From positions 1-64,000 of the forward strand of contig DATNCY010000320.1 in NCBI GenBank assembly GCA_035553375.1: DNA of 64,000 nt, in the 5' to 3' direction. Below, in pieces: positions 24,994 to 32,512 of the stretch (position 1 is its first letter; every line of letters starts with the position of its first letter). The notes under the pieces were generated by a model. The model was not told where the DNA came from, made no database searches, and saw only the letters and a list, made by a program, of their open reading frames with translations. Position numbers and translations under genes: made by a program. This DNA is from JAJPHU01 sp035553375. GTDB taxonomy: Bacteria; Planctomycetota; Planctomycetia; Gemmatales; Gemmataceae.

Positions 24994-25482
24994 ATGGCGC
25001 ACGAGATACGTTCCTGGGCGGGATGGTGGACAGTTTTCGCTCTCACCTATCTGCTGCTGGCTGGCAGCTTGCAATGGGCCGAACTCGTCGCCGGCACTGT
25101 CCTGGCCGGCCTCGCCGCGCTCGCCGTGACGGCGGCGCGAACCGCGGGCCATTTGCACTTTGCGCCTCGGCTCCGCTGGCTAGCGCAGCTGCGCCGTTTG
25201 CCCGGTCGAATCCTCGCGGATTACGGCATTGTCGGCGCGGCATTGTGGCGAACAATCATCAGGCGACAAAGGATCGAAGGCGCGTTTCGCACGATTCCGT
25301 TTGACGCGGGAGACGACGACCCCGTTTCGGCGGCGCGGCGCGCGCTGGTGACGGTCGGCGCTTGCTTGGCACCCAACACCTATGTTGTCGCCATCGATTT
25401 CCAGCGCGGATCGTTACTGGTGCATCAACTCATTCCTTCCGCACAGCCGCCCGGCGACGGCGACAAGGAGTGGCCGCTATGA
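24994..25482 (+). CDS. mrpE: Cation/proton antiporter subunit E (MrpE/MbhA-like)
   Basis: A 162-residue membrane protein with N-terminal hydrophobic segments (WWTVFALTYLLLAGSLQWAELVAGTVLAGLAALAV) and a C-terminal soluble part ending VGACLAPNTYVVAIDFQRGSLLVHQL. These are the hallmark of MnhE/MrpE: the SLTPNT-like turn is ACLAPNT here. The ATG at 24994 follows GAGGTG. It is the first gene of a seven-gene operon in which every junction is an overlap, and it overlaps the F subunit by four bases. MrpE assists assembly and activity of Na+/H+ antiporter complexes in the inner membrane. Confidence 0.85.
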   Translation: MAHEIRSWAGWWTVFALTYLLLAGSLQWAELVAGTVLAGLAALAVTAARTAGHLHFAPRLRWLAQLRRLPGRILADYGIVGAALWRTIIRRQRIEGAFRTIPFDAGDDDPVSAARRALVTVGACLAPNTYVVAIDFQRGSLLVHQLIPSAQPPGDGDKEWPL

Positions 25483-25730
25483 ATCCCTGGTTGGCCGGAA
25501 CCGGCGTTCTCCTCGCGGCTCTCATCCCTTGTGGGATCGTTGCTGTCCGCGCGAAGGCAATGGATCGCCTCGTCGCCGTCGAACTCGCGGGAACCATTAC
25601 CACGTTGATCCTCGTGGCGCTCGCTCAGGCGCTGGGCCGTCCGGCGGTCTTCGACTTGGCCTTGGCGCTCGCCCTGCTTTCCGTGCCGGCGGCGCTGGTG
25701 TTCGCCCATTTCCTGGAGCGCTGGCTATGA
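25479..25730 (+). CDS. mrpF: Cation/proton antiporter subunit F (MrpF/MbhB-like)
   Basis: An 83-residue protein with three hydrophobic segments and the family-typical RAKAMDRLVAVELAGT centre followed by DLALALALLSVPAALVFAHFLE. The length matches MrpF (80-95 residues). The start codon overlaps the E stop codon and its own stop overlaps the G start (ATGA), indicating coupled translation. MrpF is a small inner-membrane subunit implicated in Na+ or bile-salt efflux. Confidence 0.88.
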   Translation: MNPWLAGTGVLLAALIPCGIVAVRAKAMDRLVAVELAGTITTLILVALAQALGRPAVFDLALALALLSVPAALVFAHFLERWL

Positions 25731-26053
25731 GTCCGCGTATGGTTCTGGTGGTCGTCCTTCTCGGTTTTGGCGTGACGGTCGAGGTTCTCTGCGCCCTCGG
25801 TGTGTTGCTCATGCGCAATTCCTTCGATCGCCTGCACTACCTGGGGCCGGCCACCTTGCTCGGCCCGCTGGCGGTCGCTGCCGCCGTGTTGGTCGATGCG
25901 TCCGATACGCAGGCACGAATCAAGGCTGTCCTTATCGCTCTGATTTTGCTGGCGACCGGCCCGATCCTCACCCATGCGACGGCGCGAGCCGCGCGGGTTC
26001 GCCAGTTCGGTCGGCTGCACACCGAGGAGCAGGAAGCGAAGGTGGCAAAATGA
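25727..26053 (+). CDS. mrpG: Cation/proton antiporter subunit G (MrpG/MbhC-like)
   Basis: A 108-residue protein with three hydrophobic segments. The conserved MRNSFDRLHYLGPATLLGPLAV stretch is diagnostic of MrpG, and the C-terminus is charged and cytoplasmic. Length is normal. The ATG overlaps the F stop codon and the stop overlaps the next ATG. Confidence 0.88.
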   Translation: MSPRMVLVVVLLGFGVTVEVLCALGVLLMRNSFDRLHYLGPATLLGPLAVAAAVLVDASDTQARIKAVLIALILLATGPILTHATARAARVRQFGRLHTEEQEAKVAK

Positions 26054-26292
26054 TCGCTCTGCAAGCAATGGCGTTTCTTCTGGTAGCAGCCGGCGGCACG
26101 GCCGTGGCCCTCACCCGCGATCCGACCCGGCAGGTACTCGTTCTCGCCCTGTATGGTCTCTTGTTATCCGTCCTCTTCGTCCTTTTGCAAGCGCCGGATG
26201 TAGCGCTTTCGGAACTGGCGGTCGGCTCGGCGGCTTTGCCGCTCATTCTGTTGGTCGCGCTGGCGAAGGTGCGCGGGAGGGAACATGAGTGA
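26050..26292 (+). CDS. DUF4040 / MbhD-like subunit (MrpA C-terminal piece)
   Basis: An 80-residue protein with three short hydrophobic stretches and the DUF4040 signature LLQAPDVALSELAVGSAALPLILLVAL. In classical Mrp operons this segment is fused to the end of the large NuoL-like MrpA. In archaeal membrane-bound hydrogenases it is the separate subunit MbhD. Here it is separate and no NuoL-like gene precedes it. It overlaps MrpG by four bases and the next gene by eight. Confidence 0.85.
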   Translation: MIALQAMAFLLVAAGGTAVALTRDPTRQVLVLALYGLLLSVLFVLLQAPDVALSELAVGSAALPLILLVALAKVRGREHE

Positions 26293-27046
26293 GCGCGGAC
26301 GGCTTCTGCTCTTCGTGGCTGGCGCGGCCGGCTTCGCGGCCCTGTTGCTCTGGGGGCTGGCCGGATTGCCCGCCTTCGGCGATTATCGCGGGCCTTACGG
26401 CGATGTCATCAACGCCTCGGCGGTCGCTCAGCGTCATCTCACCAACATGGCCAGCGCCATCAACTTCGATTACCGAGGTTTCGACACCCTCGGCGAGGAA
26501 TACATCCTGTTCACGGCCGTCACCGGCTTGGCTCTGCTGCTGCGCGAGATCCGCAGTGAGATCGAGGAGGCGCCGCGCGATGCCTCACCGAATCGAGACG
26601 CCTCGGATCGTAGCGATGCGTTGCGGTGGTTCGGACTGATGCTGGCCGGCTTCACCAACTTGTTCGGTCTCTACGTGGTGATTCACGCGCATTTGACGCC
26701 CGGCGGCGGCTTCCAGGGCGGCGCTATCCTGGGCACCGCCTGCTTGCTCGTGTATCTGGCCATTGGCTATCGGGCCTTCCGCACCGTCAGTCCGAAGGTG
26801 CTGATGGATTTCGCGGACGCCACCGGCGCGGGCGGTTACGCGCTGATTGGGCTGGGCACCCTGTTGGCCGGCGGCGCATTCCTCCAAAACATGCTGCCGC
26901 TGGGGCAGACCGGCGACTTGCTCTCGGCGGGCACGGTGCCGGTCATCAATCTCGTGGTGGGACTGGAGGTTTCGGGAGGATTTATTCTGATGTTCGCCGA
27001 GTTCCTCAAAGAGACGCGCAAACCGTCGCGGGAGAAAGACGCATGA
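26285..27046 (+). CDS. mrpB: MbhE-MrpB fusion subunit
   Basis: A 253-residue membrane protein. The first 90 residues, with INFDYRGFDTLGEEYILFTAVTG, correspond to MbhE or the extreme C-terminus of MrpA. After a hydrophilic Asp/Arg-rich linker, residues 120-253 are a MrpB domain: GLYVVIHAHLTPGGGFQGGAILG and GLEVSGGFILMFAEFLKE. The fusion joins two subunits that are separate (MbhE and MbhF) in archaeal hydrogenase clusters. Overlaps with both neighbours place it firmly within the operon. Confidence 0.85.
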   Translation: MSERGRLLLFVAGAAGFAALLLWGLAGLPAFGDYRGPYGDVINASAVAQRHLTNMASAINFDYRGFDTLGEEYILFTAVTGLALLLREIRSEIEEAPRDASPNRDASDRSDALRWFGLMLAGFTNLFGLYVVIHAHLTPGGGFQGGAILGTACLLVYLAIGYRAFRTVSPKVLMDFADATGAGGYALIGLGTLLAGGAFLQNMLPLGQTGDLLSAGTVPVINLVVGLEVSGGFILMFAEFLKETRKPSREKDA

Positions 27047-27387
27047 ACTTCCTGCCTTACGTGGTGGCCGCCTGGCTTTTTGTCGTTGGCCTGTACGGTA
27101 TCATCACCAGCCGCCACTTGATTCATCTCATCGTCTGCCTGGCTGTCGTGCAGTCCTCCACGTATGTCCTGCTGCTATCAATCGGCTATCGCACGGGCGC
27201 GGGCGCGCCGATCTTCGCCAATGTGCCGCCCGGCACGCCCGCCGTTGATCCGGTCGTGCAGGCGCTGGCCCTGACGGACATCGTCGTCGGCGCCACCGTT
27301 ACGGCGCTGCTGCTGGCCTTGGCCGTGCAGGTCCACAAACGACGAGGGACGCTTGACCCCAATCGGCTGCGCTCCATGCGAGGTTGA
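27043..27387 (+). CDS. mrpC: Cation/proton antiporter subunit C (MrpC/NuoK-like)
   Basis: A 114-residue protein of three membrane segments homologous to NuoK/MnhC: YGIITSRHLIHLIVCLAVVQSSTYVLLLSIGY, then DPVVQALALTDIVVGATVTALLLALAVQ, which carries the conserved ALTDIVV motif. Length and order are typical. It overlaps the B stop by four bases and is itself overlapped by the TTG start of D. Confidence 0.9.
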   Translation: MNFLPYVVAAWLFVVGLYGIITSRHLIHLIVCLAVVQSSTYVLLLSIGYRTGAGAPIFANVPPGTPAVDPVVQALALTDIVVGATVTALLLALAVQVHKRRGTLDPNRLRSMRG

Positions 27388-29207
27388 GCATCAACGCCTT
27401 ACCGCCATTACCTGTCGTCTTGCCTTTATCCGTCGCTGCTCTGCTGATCGCCACGGCACCGCGTCTGCCCCGGCGTGTCATCGATCTGTTGGCCATCGCG
27501 ACGGCTCTCGCCGTTGCCATTCTCTGCGCATTGCTGCTCGTCCGTTCGCTGGATGGTCCGATCGTCTACTGGTTCGGTGGCTGGCTGCCGCGCGATGGCA
27601 TCGCCCTGGGCATCTCCTTCGTCATCGATCCGTTCGGCGCTGGTCTGGCGCTGTTGGCCTCCGTTCTCGTCGTGGCCAGCCTGATCTTCACCTGGCACTA
27701 TTTCGATGAGGTCGGCGTGCTGTTTCCGGTGCTTACGCTGACCTTCCTCGGCGCGATGGCCGGCTTTTCCCTGACCGGCGATCTGTTCAATCTATTCGTG
27801 TTCTTCGAGTTGATGAGTGTCGCGGCGTTCGCGCTGACCGGCTACAAGATCGAGGAGGAAGAGGCTCTGATGGGAGCCTTCAATTTCGGCGTCACCAACA
27901 GCATTGGTGCCTTTCTCGTTCTGACGGGAATCGGCCTGCTCTACGGCCGTACCGGAGCGCTCAACCTCGCTCAGATGGGCCGAACATTGGCGAGCGCTCC
28001 GGCCGATGGCTTGGTGATTGGGGCGTTGGTACTTATCAGTACCGGCTTCGCCGTCAAAGCGGCGTTGGTTCCCTTCCACTTCTGGTTGGCCGACGCCCAC
28101 GCCGTCGCCCCGACGCCGGTATGTGTGCTGTTCTCCGGCGTGATGGTCGAGTTGGGCCTTTATGCCGTGCTGCGCGTGTACTGGACCGTATTCGCCGGCG
28201 TGCTGGCCGCGCACGAAGATCGTTTGCGTCCGCTCTTGCTGGCCGCCGGTTCGCTGACGGTCCTAGTCGGCGGCGTGATGTGCTTCGCCCAGGCTCACCT
28301 CAAACGCTTGCTCGCCTTTTCCACCATCAGTCATATGGGAGTATTCCTGATGGGAACGGCCTGTCTCACCGCCGATGGCTTGGCCGGTACGGGTCTGTAT
28401 GTCCTCGCGCACGGTCTGGTCAAGGGCGGCCTGTTTCTGGCGGCGGGCATCCTGCTCAACCGCTTTGAAAGCGTGGATGAGAATGTTCTTCGCGGTCGCG
28501 GGAAACTTCTCCCCGCCGTGGGCGTGTTATTCACCCTGGGCGCGCTGGGATTGAGCGGCCTACCGCCGTTTGGCACCTGGACGGGCAAGGCACTCATCGA
28601 AGACGCCGCCGCCGATTTGGGTTTTCACGGAGTCTCCGTCATCCTCTTCCTTTCTTCCGCGCTGACGGGCGGGGCCGTGCTGCGTGTCTGCGGCGCGGTC
28701 TTTCTCGGTTGGGGGCATAAGGAGAATGAGGAGGGTAAAACGCCCAAATACCAGGAGAAGGAGACGAAGAAAAAGTACACGCGGACGCCGTTGGTGATGA
28801 TCGTACCTGTTGGCGTTCTCTTCTTGCTGGCCCTGTTGGCGGGCCTATGGCCAACGCTCAAGAGCGAGACCGTGCGGGCCGCCGCCCGCTTTGAAAATCC
28901 GCAAGGCTATGCCGATGGGGTTCTCGAAGGATCGGCGGAAACGCTCCTCGCGGTCGGGCCGAAGCAGCCACCACCAAGCGGTTTCCTCTCCAGCGTGACA
29001 GCGACTGCGGGGGCTGTGGTACTCGCTCTCACGGCTTTGTTCGTCCGCCGGTTGCCCCAGAGTCTGCGCCGCAATGCCTGGCGTGTGGGGCATCCCGCTC
29101 TCGCTGTGTTGCGCACTTTACACAGCGGCTATGTGGGGGATTACGTCGTGTGGATTATTGTTGGGGTTGCCATGCTGGGTGGGCTGTGCGCTTGGCGGTT
29201 CGGCTGA
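27384..29207 (+). CDS. mrpD: Antiporter subunit D (MrpD/MbhH, NuoN-like proton channel)
   Basis: A 607-residue protein of about 14 membrane segments, the only proton-pumping, NuoL/M/N-type subunit in the operon. Visible conserved features are the glutamate region FNLFVFFELMSVAAFAL, the lysine in FAVKAALVPFHFWLADAH and the following VAPTPV turn. The HLKRLLAFSTISHMG and LAHGLVKGGLFLAAG blocks are also present. The start is TTG at 27384, overlapping the C stop (TTGA), which fits coupled translation. The C-terminus is longer than in many MrpD proteins because of a charged loop (KENEEGKTPKYQEKETKKK) and a final TM helix. A nested repeat follows. Confidence 0.9.
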   Translation: MSINALPPLPVVLPLSVAALLIATAPRLPRRVIDLLAIATALAVAILCALLLVRSLDGPIVYWFGGWLPRDGIALGISFVIDPFGAGLALLASVLVVASLIFTWHYFDEVGVLFPVLTLTFLGAMAGFSLTGDLFNLFVFFELMSVAAFALTGYKIEEEEALMGAFNFGVTNSIGAFLVLTGIGLLYGRTGALNLAQMGRTLASAPADGLVIGALVLISTGFAVKAALVPFHFWLADAHAVAPTPVCVLFSGVMVELGLYAVLRVYWTVFAGVLAAHEDRLRPLLLAAGSLTVLVGGVMCFAQAHLKRLLAFSTISHMGVFLMGTACLTADGLAGTGLYVLAHGLVKGGLFLAAGILLNRFESVDENVLRGRGKLLPAVGVLFTLGALGLSGLPPFGTWTGKALIEDAAADLGFHGVSVILFLSSALTGGAVLRVCGAVFLGWGHKENEEGKTPKYQEKETKKKYTRTPLVMIVPVGVLFLLALLAGLWPTLKSETVRAAARFENPQGYADGVLEGSAETLLAVGPKQPPPSGFLSSVTATAGAVVLALTALFVRRLPQSLRRNAWRVGHPALAVLRTLHSGYVGDYVVWIIVGVAMLGGLCAWRFG

Positions 29208-29240
29208 CGTTAAGGATGCGTCCAAGAATAACTTCGGATC

Positions 29241-29374
29241 AGCCGCTTGCGGCTTAGGACTTCCGGACAAAACCTTGCCAGCCCGCAGCGCCAGCAAGGG
29301 TAAGTCCTTCCCTTGCTGGCGCTGCGGGCTGGCAATCAAGGGTTTTGTCCAGTAGCTCTAAGCCGCAAGCGACT
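29241..29374. repeat. Triple-nested inverted repeat with a family A core
   Basis: The innermost hairpin is a perfect 26-base family A palindrome (29275-29300 / 29310-29335). Around it, GGACAAAACC (29265-29274) pairs with GGTTTTGTCC (29341-29350). Outermost, AGCCGCTTGCGGCTTA (29241) pairs with TAAGCCGCAAGCGACT (29359-29374), with one mismatch. It lies between convergent genes. Confidence 0.95.
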
Positions 29375-29397
29375 CGGAAATAATTGCTGGACGCGCC

Positions 29398-32319
29398 CTA
29401 ATCTCGTGGCCGGGTGAGTAATCGGGCCAGCGCCTCCGGGTCTGCCGGCTTGACCAGCGTCTCGTCGAAGCCCGCCGCGCGCGCCTGCCGTCGATCTTGC
29501 TCCTGCCCATAACCCGAAAGACATACCAGGAAGGCCGACGCGGTTGCCGGATCGGCTCGCAACGCCTGGGCCACCTGAAAACCCGACATGCCGGGCAAAC
29601 CGAGATCGCAGACAACGGCTTCCGGCACGAACCGCCTGGCTCGTTCGACGCCATCGGGTCCAGTGTGCGCCACTGCTACCTCGAAGCCCTGGAGCGACAA
29701 GAGCATCCGCAGCGACTCGGCGGCGTCGCGTCCATCCTCAATGATGAGAACCTTGCGACGCCCTCCTTCTGGACGCGGCGCGGTCTCCTGTGTGGGAGGA
29801 GCCGGATGCGGTTCTCGATCCAGGGGCACCCAGATCGTGAAGGTCGCGCCGCGCCCAGGTCCGTCGCTGGCCGCCCGCACCTGTCCGCCATGCAACTCAA
29901 CAAGTCCCTTGACTACCGACAGCCCCAGGCCAAGACCGCCCTTGCTCCGCTCCAGGGTGGCGTTCACCTGGCTAAACACCTCGAACAACTTCGGCAGGCT
30001 CTCCGAGGCGATGCCCACGCCCGTATCCTCAACGGACAGCTTCGCTTGCCCTTCCTCTTCCGCGAGACGCACTCTCACCCGGCCGCCGGCGTCGGTGAAC
30101 TTCTGGGCGTTGTGCAGTAGATTACCGACCACCTGCGTCAACCGTGCGGCATCGCCATGCACCCAGACGGGCACCGTCGGCACCTCGACGCTCAACGACA
30201 GGCCGGCGGTTTCCAGATCGGCCCGGTTATCCCCGGTCGCCGAGCGAACCAACGCGGCGAGGTCGAGTTGCTCGCGTTTGAGCTGGACCTTACCCTGAGC
30301 GATGCGCGAGGCGTCGAGAAGTTCGTCCACCAGGCGCGTCATCTGCTCGGCCTGCCGGCCAATGATGTCGCGCGCCTGGGCGACCACGGTAAGGTCGTTG
30401 CCCTGGAGCGCCAGGAGCTTGACAGCGTTGCGGATGGGGGCCAGCGGATTGCGAAGTTCGTGGCCCAGCAGGGCCAGAAATGCGTCCTTGGCATGGCTGG
30501 CCGCCTCCACTTCGGCGACACGCAGCTTTAACTCGTCGTGCGCCCGCCGCAGCGCTTCCTCGGCGTGTTTGCGCTCGATGCCGACGGCAAGTTCGTCGGC
30601 CACCGAAGCCAGCGCTTGCAGTTCCACGCTCGTAAGCGGATGGCGGGCGAACATCGCCATGACACCCACCAACCGATCCTCGACAATCAGGGGATGGCCG
30701 GCGAAGGCGACCATACCTTCGCGCCTGGCCCACTCCTGATCGCTGACGCGAGGGTCGCCGACAACGGCGTTGGTCAGGTGAGGCCGGCGCTCCTGGGCGA
30801 TCAAGCCAATCTTGAAGCGGCCCATCGGCACGCGACTATGGAACCCATCGAGGTGCGTGTACATCCCCGCGCTGGCCTGCAACTCCAGCACGTCGCCAGC
30901 CTCGTTGACGGTCCAGATCCGAGCGAAGGCGGCGTCGAGGTGCTGAACCGTGGTCTCGGCGGCGCGGCGCAACATGGAACGCAGGGTGAGAGACTGGGTG
31001 AGAGCGGCTCCAATTTCGGCCCCGAACGCCGCCAGACGCGCCCGCTCCTCCAGCGCCGCGTCGGCCTGACGGCGTTCCGTCACGTCCCGGAACACCAGAA
31101 CGACGCCCGTTATGTTTCCCTCGGCGTCTCGGATTGGGGCGGCGCTGTCATCCACCGGCCTCTCGATGCCTTCACGGGTTATCAGAACCGTGTGATTGGC
31201 CAGCCCAACGACCACCCCGTCGCGCAGAACGCGGGCGACGGGATTATCAACCAGCTGCCGGCTCCGCTCGCCGATGATATGGAAGACCTCGGGCAACAGT
31301 CGTCCGGCCGCTTCTCCTTGCCGCCAACCGGTCAGCGATTGGGCGACCGGATTCATGAAAGTCACTCGGCCGAAGGTATCGGTGGCGATGACGGCGTCGC
31401 CGATGCTCTCCAACGTGACCTGCAACCACTCGCGCTGCATACGCAGAGCTTGCTCCGCCTGCTTGACGGCCGTGATGTCTCGGACGTAGGCGGTGAACAA
31501 GATCGGATCGACTGCGGAGATCGGCGTGATTGCCAGTTCGATAGGGAACTCCGTGCCATCGGCCCGCAGCGCGCTCAGTTCCAAGCGTCGCCGCAGGATC
31601 GGCCCTTCTTCGGTAGCGAGGAAATGGGCCAATCCTCGGTAGTGCCGCTCCCGCAGCGAGGGAGGGACGATAAGTTCGGCCATGTCCCTGCCCACAACCT
31701 CTTCGCGACGGTAGCCGAAGATGACTTCTGCCGCCGGGTTCCACTCAACCACGCTTCCGGCGGAGTCGATCGTGATGATGGCGTCCAGCGCCGATTCGAG
31801 GATGGCGGCCTTGCGACTTTCCGACGCGCGTAAGACCGCTTGGGAGCGGCGCTCGGCCTGCTCCTCACGAGCTAGGCGAAGTTGCTCGGCCTGGAACTGA
31901 ATCTGTCGCGATTGCTGGGCTAATTCGACGAAGACTGCCACCTTGGCACGCAGAATTTCCGCGATGAGAGGCTTGACCAGGTAGTCCACCGCGCCCAGCT
32001 TGTAGGCTTCGACAATAGTCGTATCATCGCTATCGATGGCGGTCAGGAAGATGATCGGCGTGTGTTTGGAGCGCTCGTGTTCGCGGATTCGCCGAGCGGT
32101 GGTGAAGCCATCGAGACCGGGCATGTTCACGTCGAGCAAAACCACGGCGAAGTCGTCATGCCGTATCCGCCGCAAGGCTTCCTCGCCGGAGGGAGCTTGT
32201 ACGAGGTTCTGGCCCTGATCGGCGAGGATCGCCTCCAGGGCCAGCAGGTTCGCTGGCTGGTCATCGACCAAAAGAATGTTCACAGGCGACTCGAACGCTG
32301 TTCCCTCGGTGCTGCGCAT
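29398..32319 (-). CDS. Hybrid sensor histidine kinase/response regulator (REC-PAS-PAS-GAF-HisKA-HATPase-REC)
   Basis: A 973-residue soluble signalling protein with no membrane segment. Order: receiver domain (about 13-130; acidic pair D19/D20, phospho-acceptor D63 in LLDVNMPG), short coiled coil, PAS (170-290), PAS (295-415), GAF (430-590). Then come HisKA (H near 620 in LLGHELRNPL), HATPase_c (N box LLHNAQKFTDAGG, G boxes DTGVGI and GLGLGLSVVKGL) and a C-terminal receiver (phospho-acceptor in VVCDLGLPGMSG). It probably senses a cytoplasmic cue through PAS/GAF and relays phosphate internally or to another protein. It lies downstream of the cyclase gene on the same strand, 194 bases away. Confidence 0.95.
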   Translation of the reverse strand: MRSTEGTAFESPVNILLVDDQPANLLALEAILADQGQNLVQAPSGEEALRRIRHDDFAVVLLDVNMPGLDGFTTARRIREHERSKHTPIIFLTAIDSDDTTIVEAYKLGAVDYLVKPLIAEILRAKVAVFVELAQQSRQIQFQAEQLRLAREEQAERRSQAVLRASESRKAAILESALDAIITIDSAGSVVEWNPAAEVIFGYRREEVVGRDMAELIVPPSLRERHYRGLAHFLATEEGPILRRRLELSALRADGTEFPIELAITPISAVDPILFTAYVRDITAVKQAEQALRMQREWLQVTLESIGDAVIATDTFGRVTFMNPVAQSLTGWRQGEAAGRLLPEVFHIIGERSRQLVDNPVARVLRDGVVVGLANHTVLITREGIERPVDDSAAPIRDAEGNITGVVLVFRDVTERRQADAALEERARLAAFGAEIGAALTQSLTLRSMLRRAAETTVQHLDAAFARIWTVNEAGDVLELQASAGMYTHLDGFHSRVPMGRFKIGLIAQERRPHLTNAVVGDPRVSDQEWARREGMVAFAGHPLIVEDRLVGVMAMFARHPLTSVELQALASVADELAVGIERKHAEEALRRAHDELKLRVAEVEAASHAKDAFLALLGHELRNPLAPIRNAVKLLALQGNDLTVVAQARDIIGRQAEQMTRLVDELLDASRIAQGKVQLKREQLDLAALVRSATGDNRADLETAGLSLSVEVPTVPVWVHGDAARLTQVVGNLLHNAQKFTDAGGRVRVRLAEEEGQAKLSVEDTGVGIASESLPKLFEVFSQVNATLERSKGGLGLGLSVVKGLVELHGGQVRAASDGPGRGATFTIWVPLDREPHPAPPTQETAPRPEGGRRKVLIIEDGRDAAESLRMLLSLQGFEVAVAHTGPDGVERARRFVPEAVVCDLGLPGMSGFQVAQALRADPATASAFLVCLSGYGQEQDRRQARAAGFDETLVKPADPEALARLLTRPRD

Positions 32320-32470
32320 GTTCCACGATTCCGGCCATGAGTCGGAGAGGGACGGGACGGAAGGGGCACCTTGCCGGGCCGAGTAACCACCTGCCCCCGA
32401 CGCTGAGCCATTCGCTCATTCTACGATATGATCCGCTGTCCGCCCTCTTCAAACGCGAGAGCAGACGGGA

Positions 32471-32496
32471 TTGCCAGCCCGCAGCGCCAGCAAGGG
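32471..32496. repeat. Family A half-copy (single arm)
   Basis: Only the left arm, TTGCCAGCCCGCAGCGCC..AAGGG, is present. The complementary arm is missing, so this is a broken or solo copy. It lies immediately beyond the 3' end of the cyclase gene. Confidence 0.85.
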
Positions 32497-32512
32497 ACGC
32501 CCTGCCACACCA

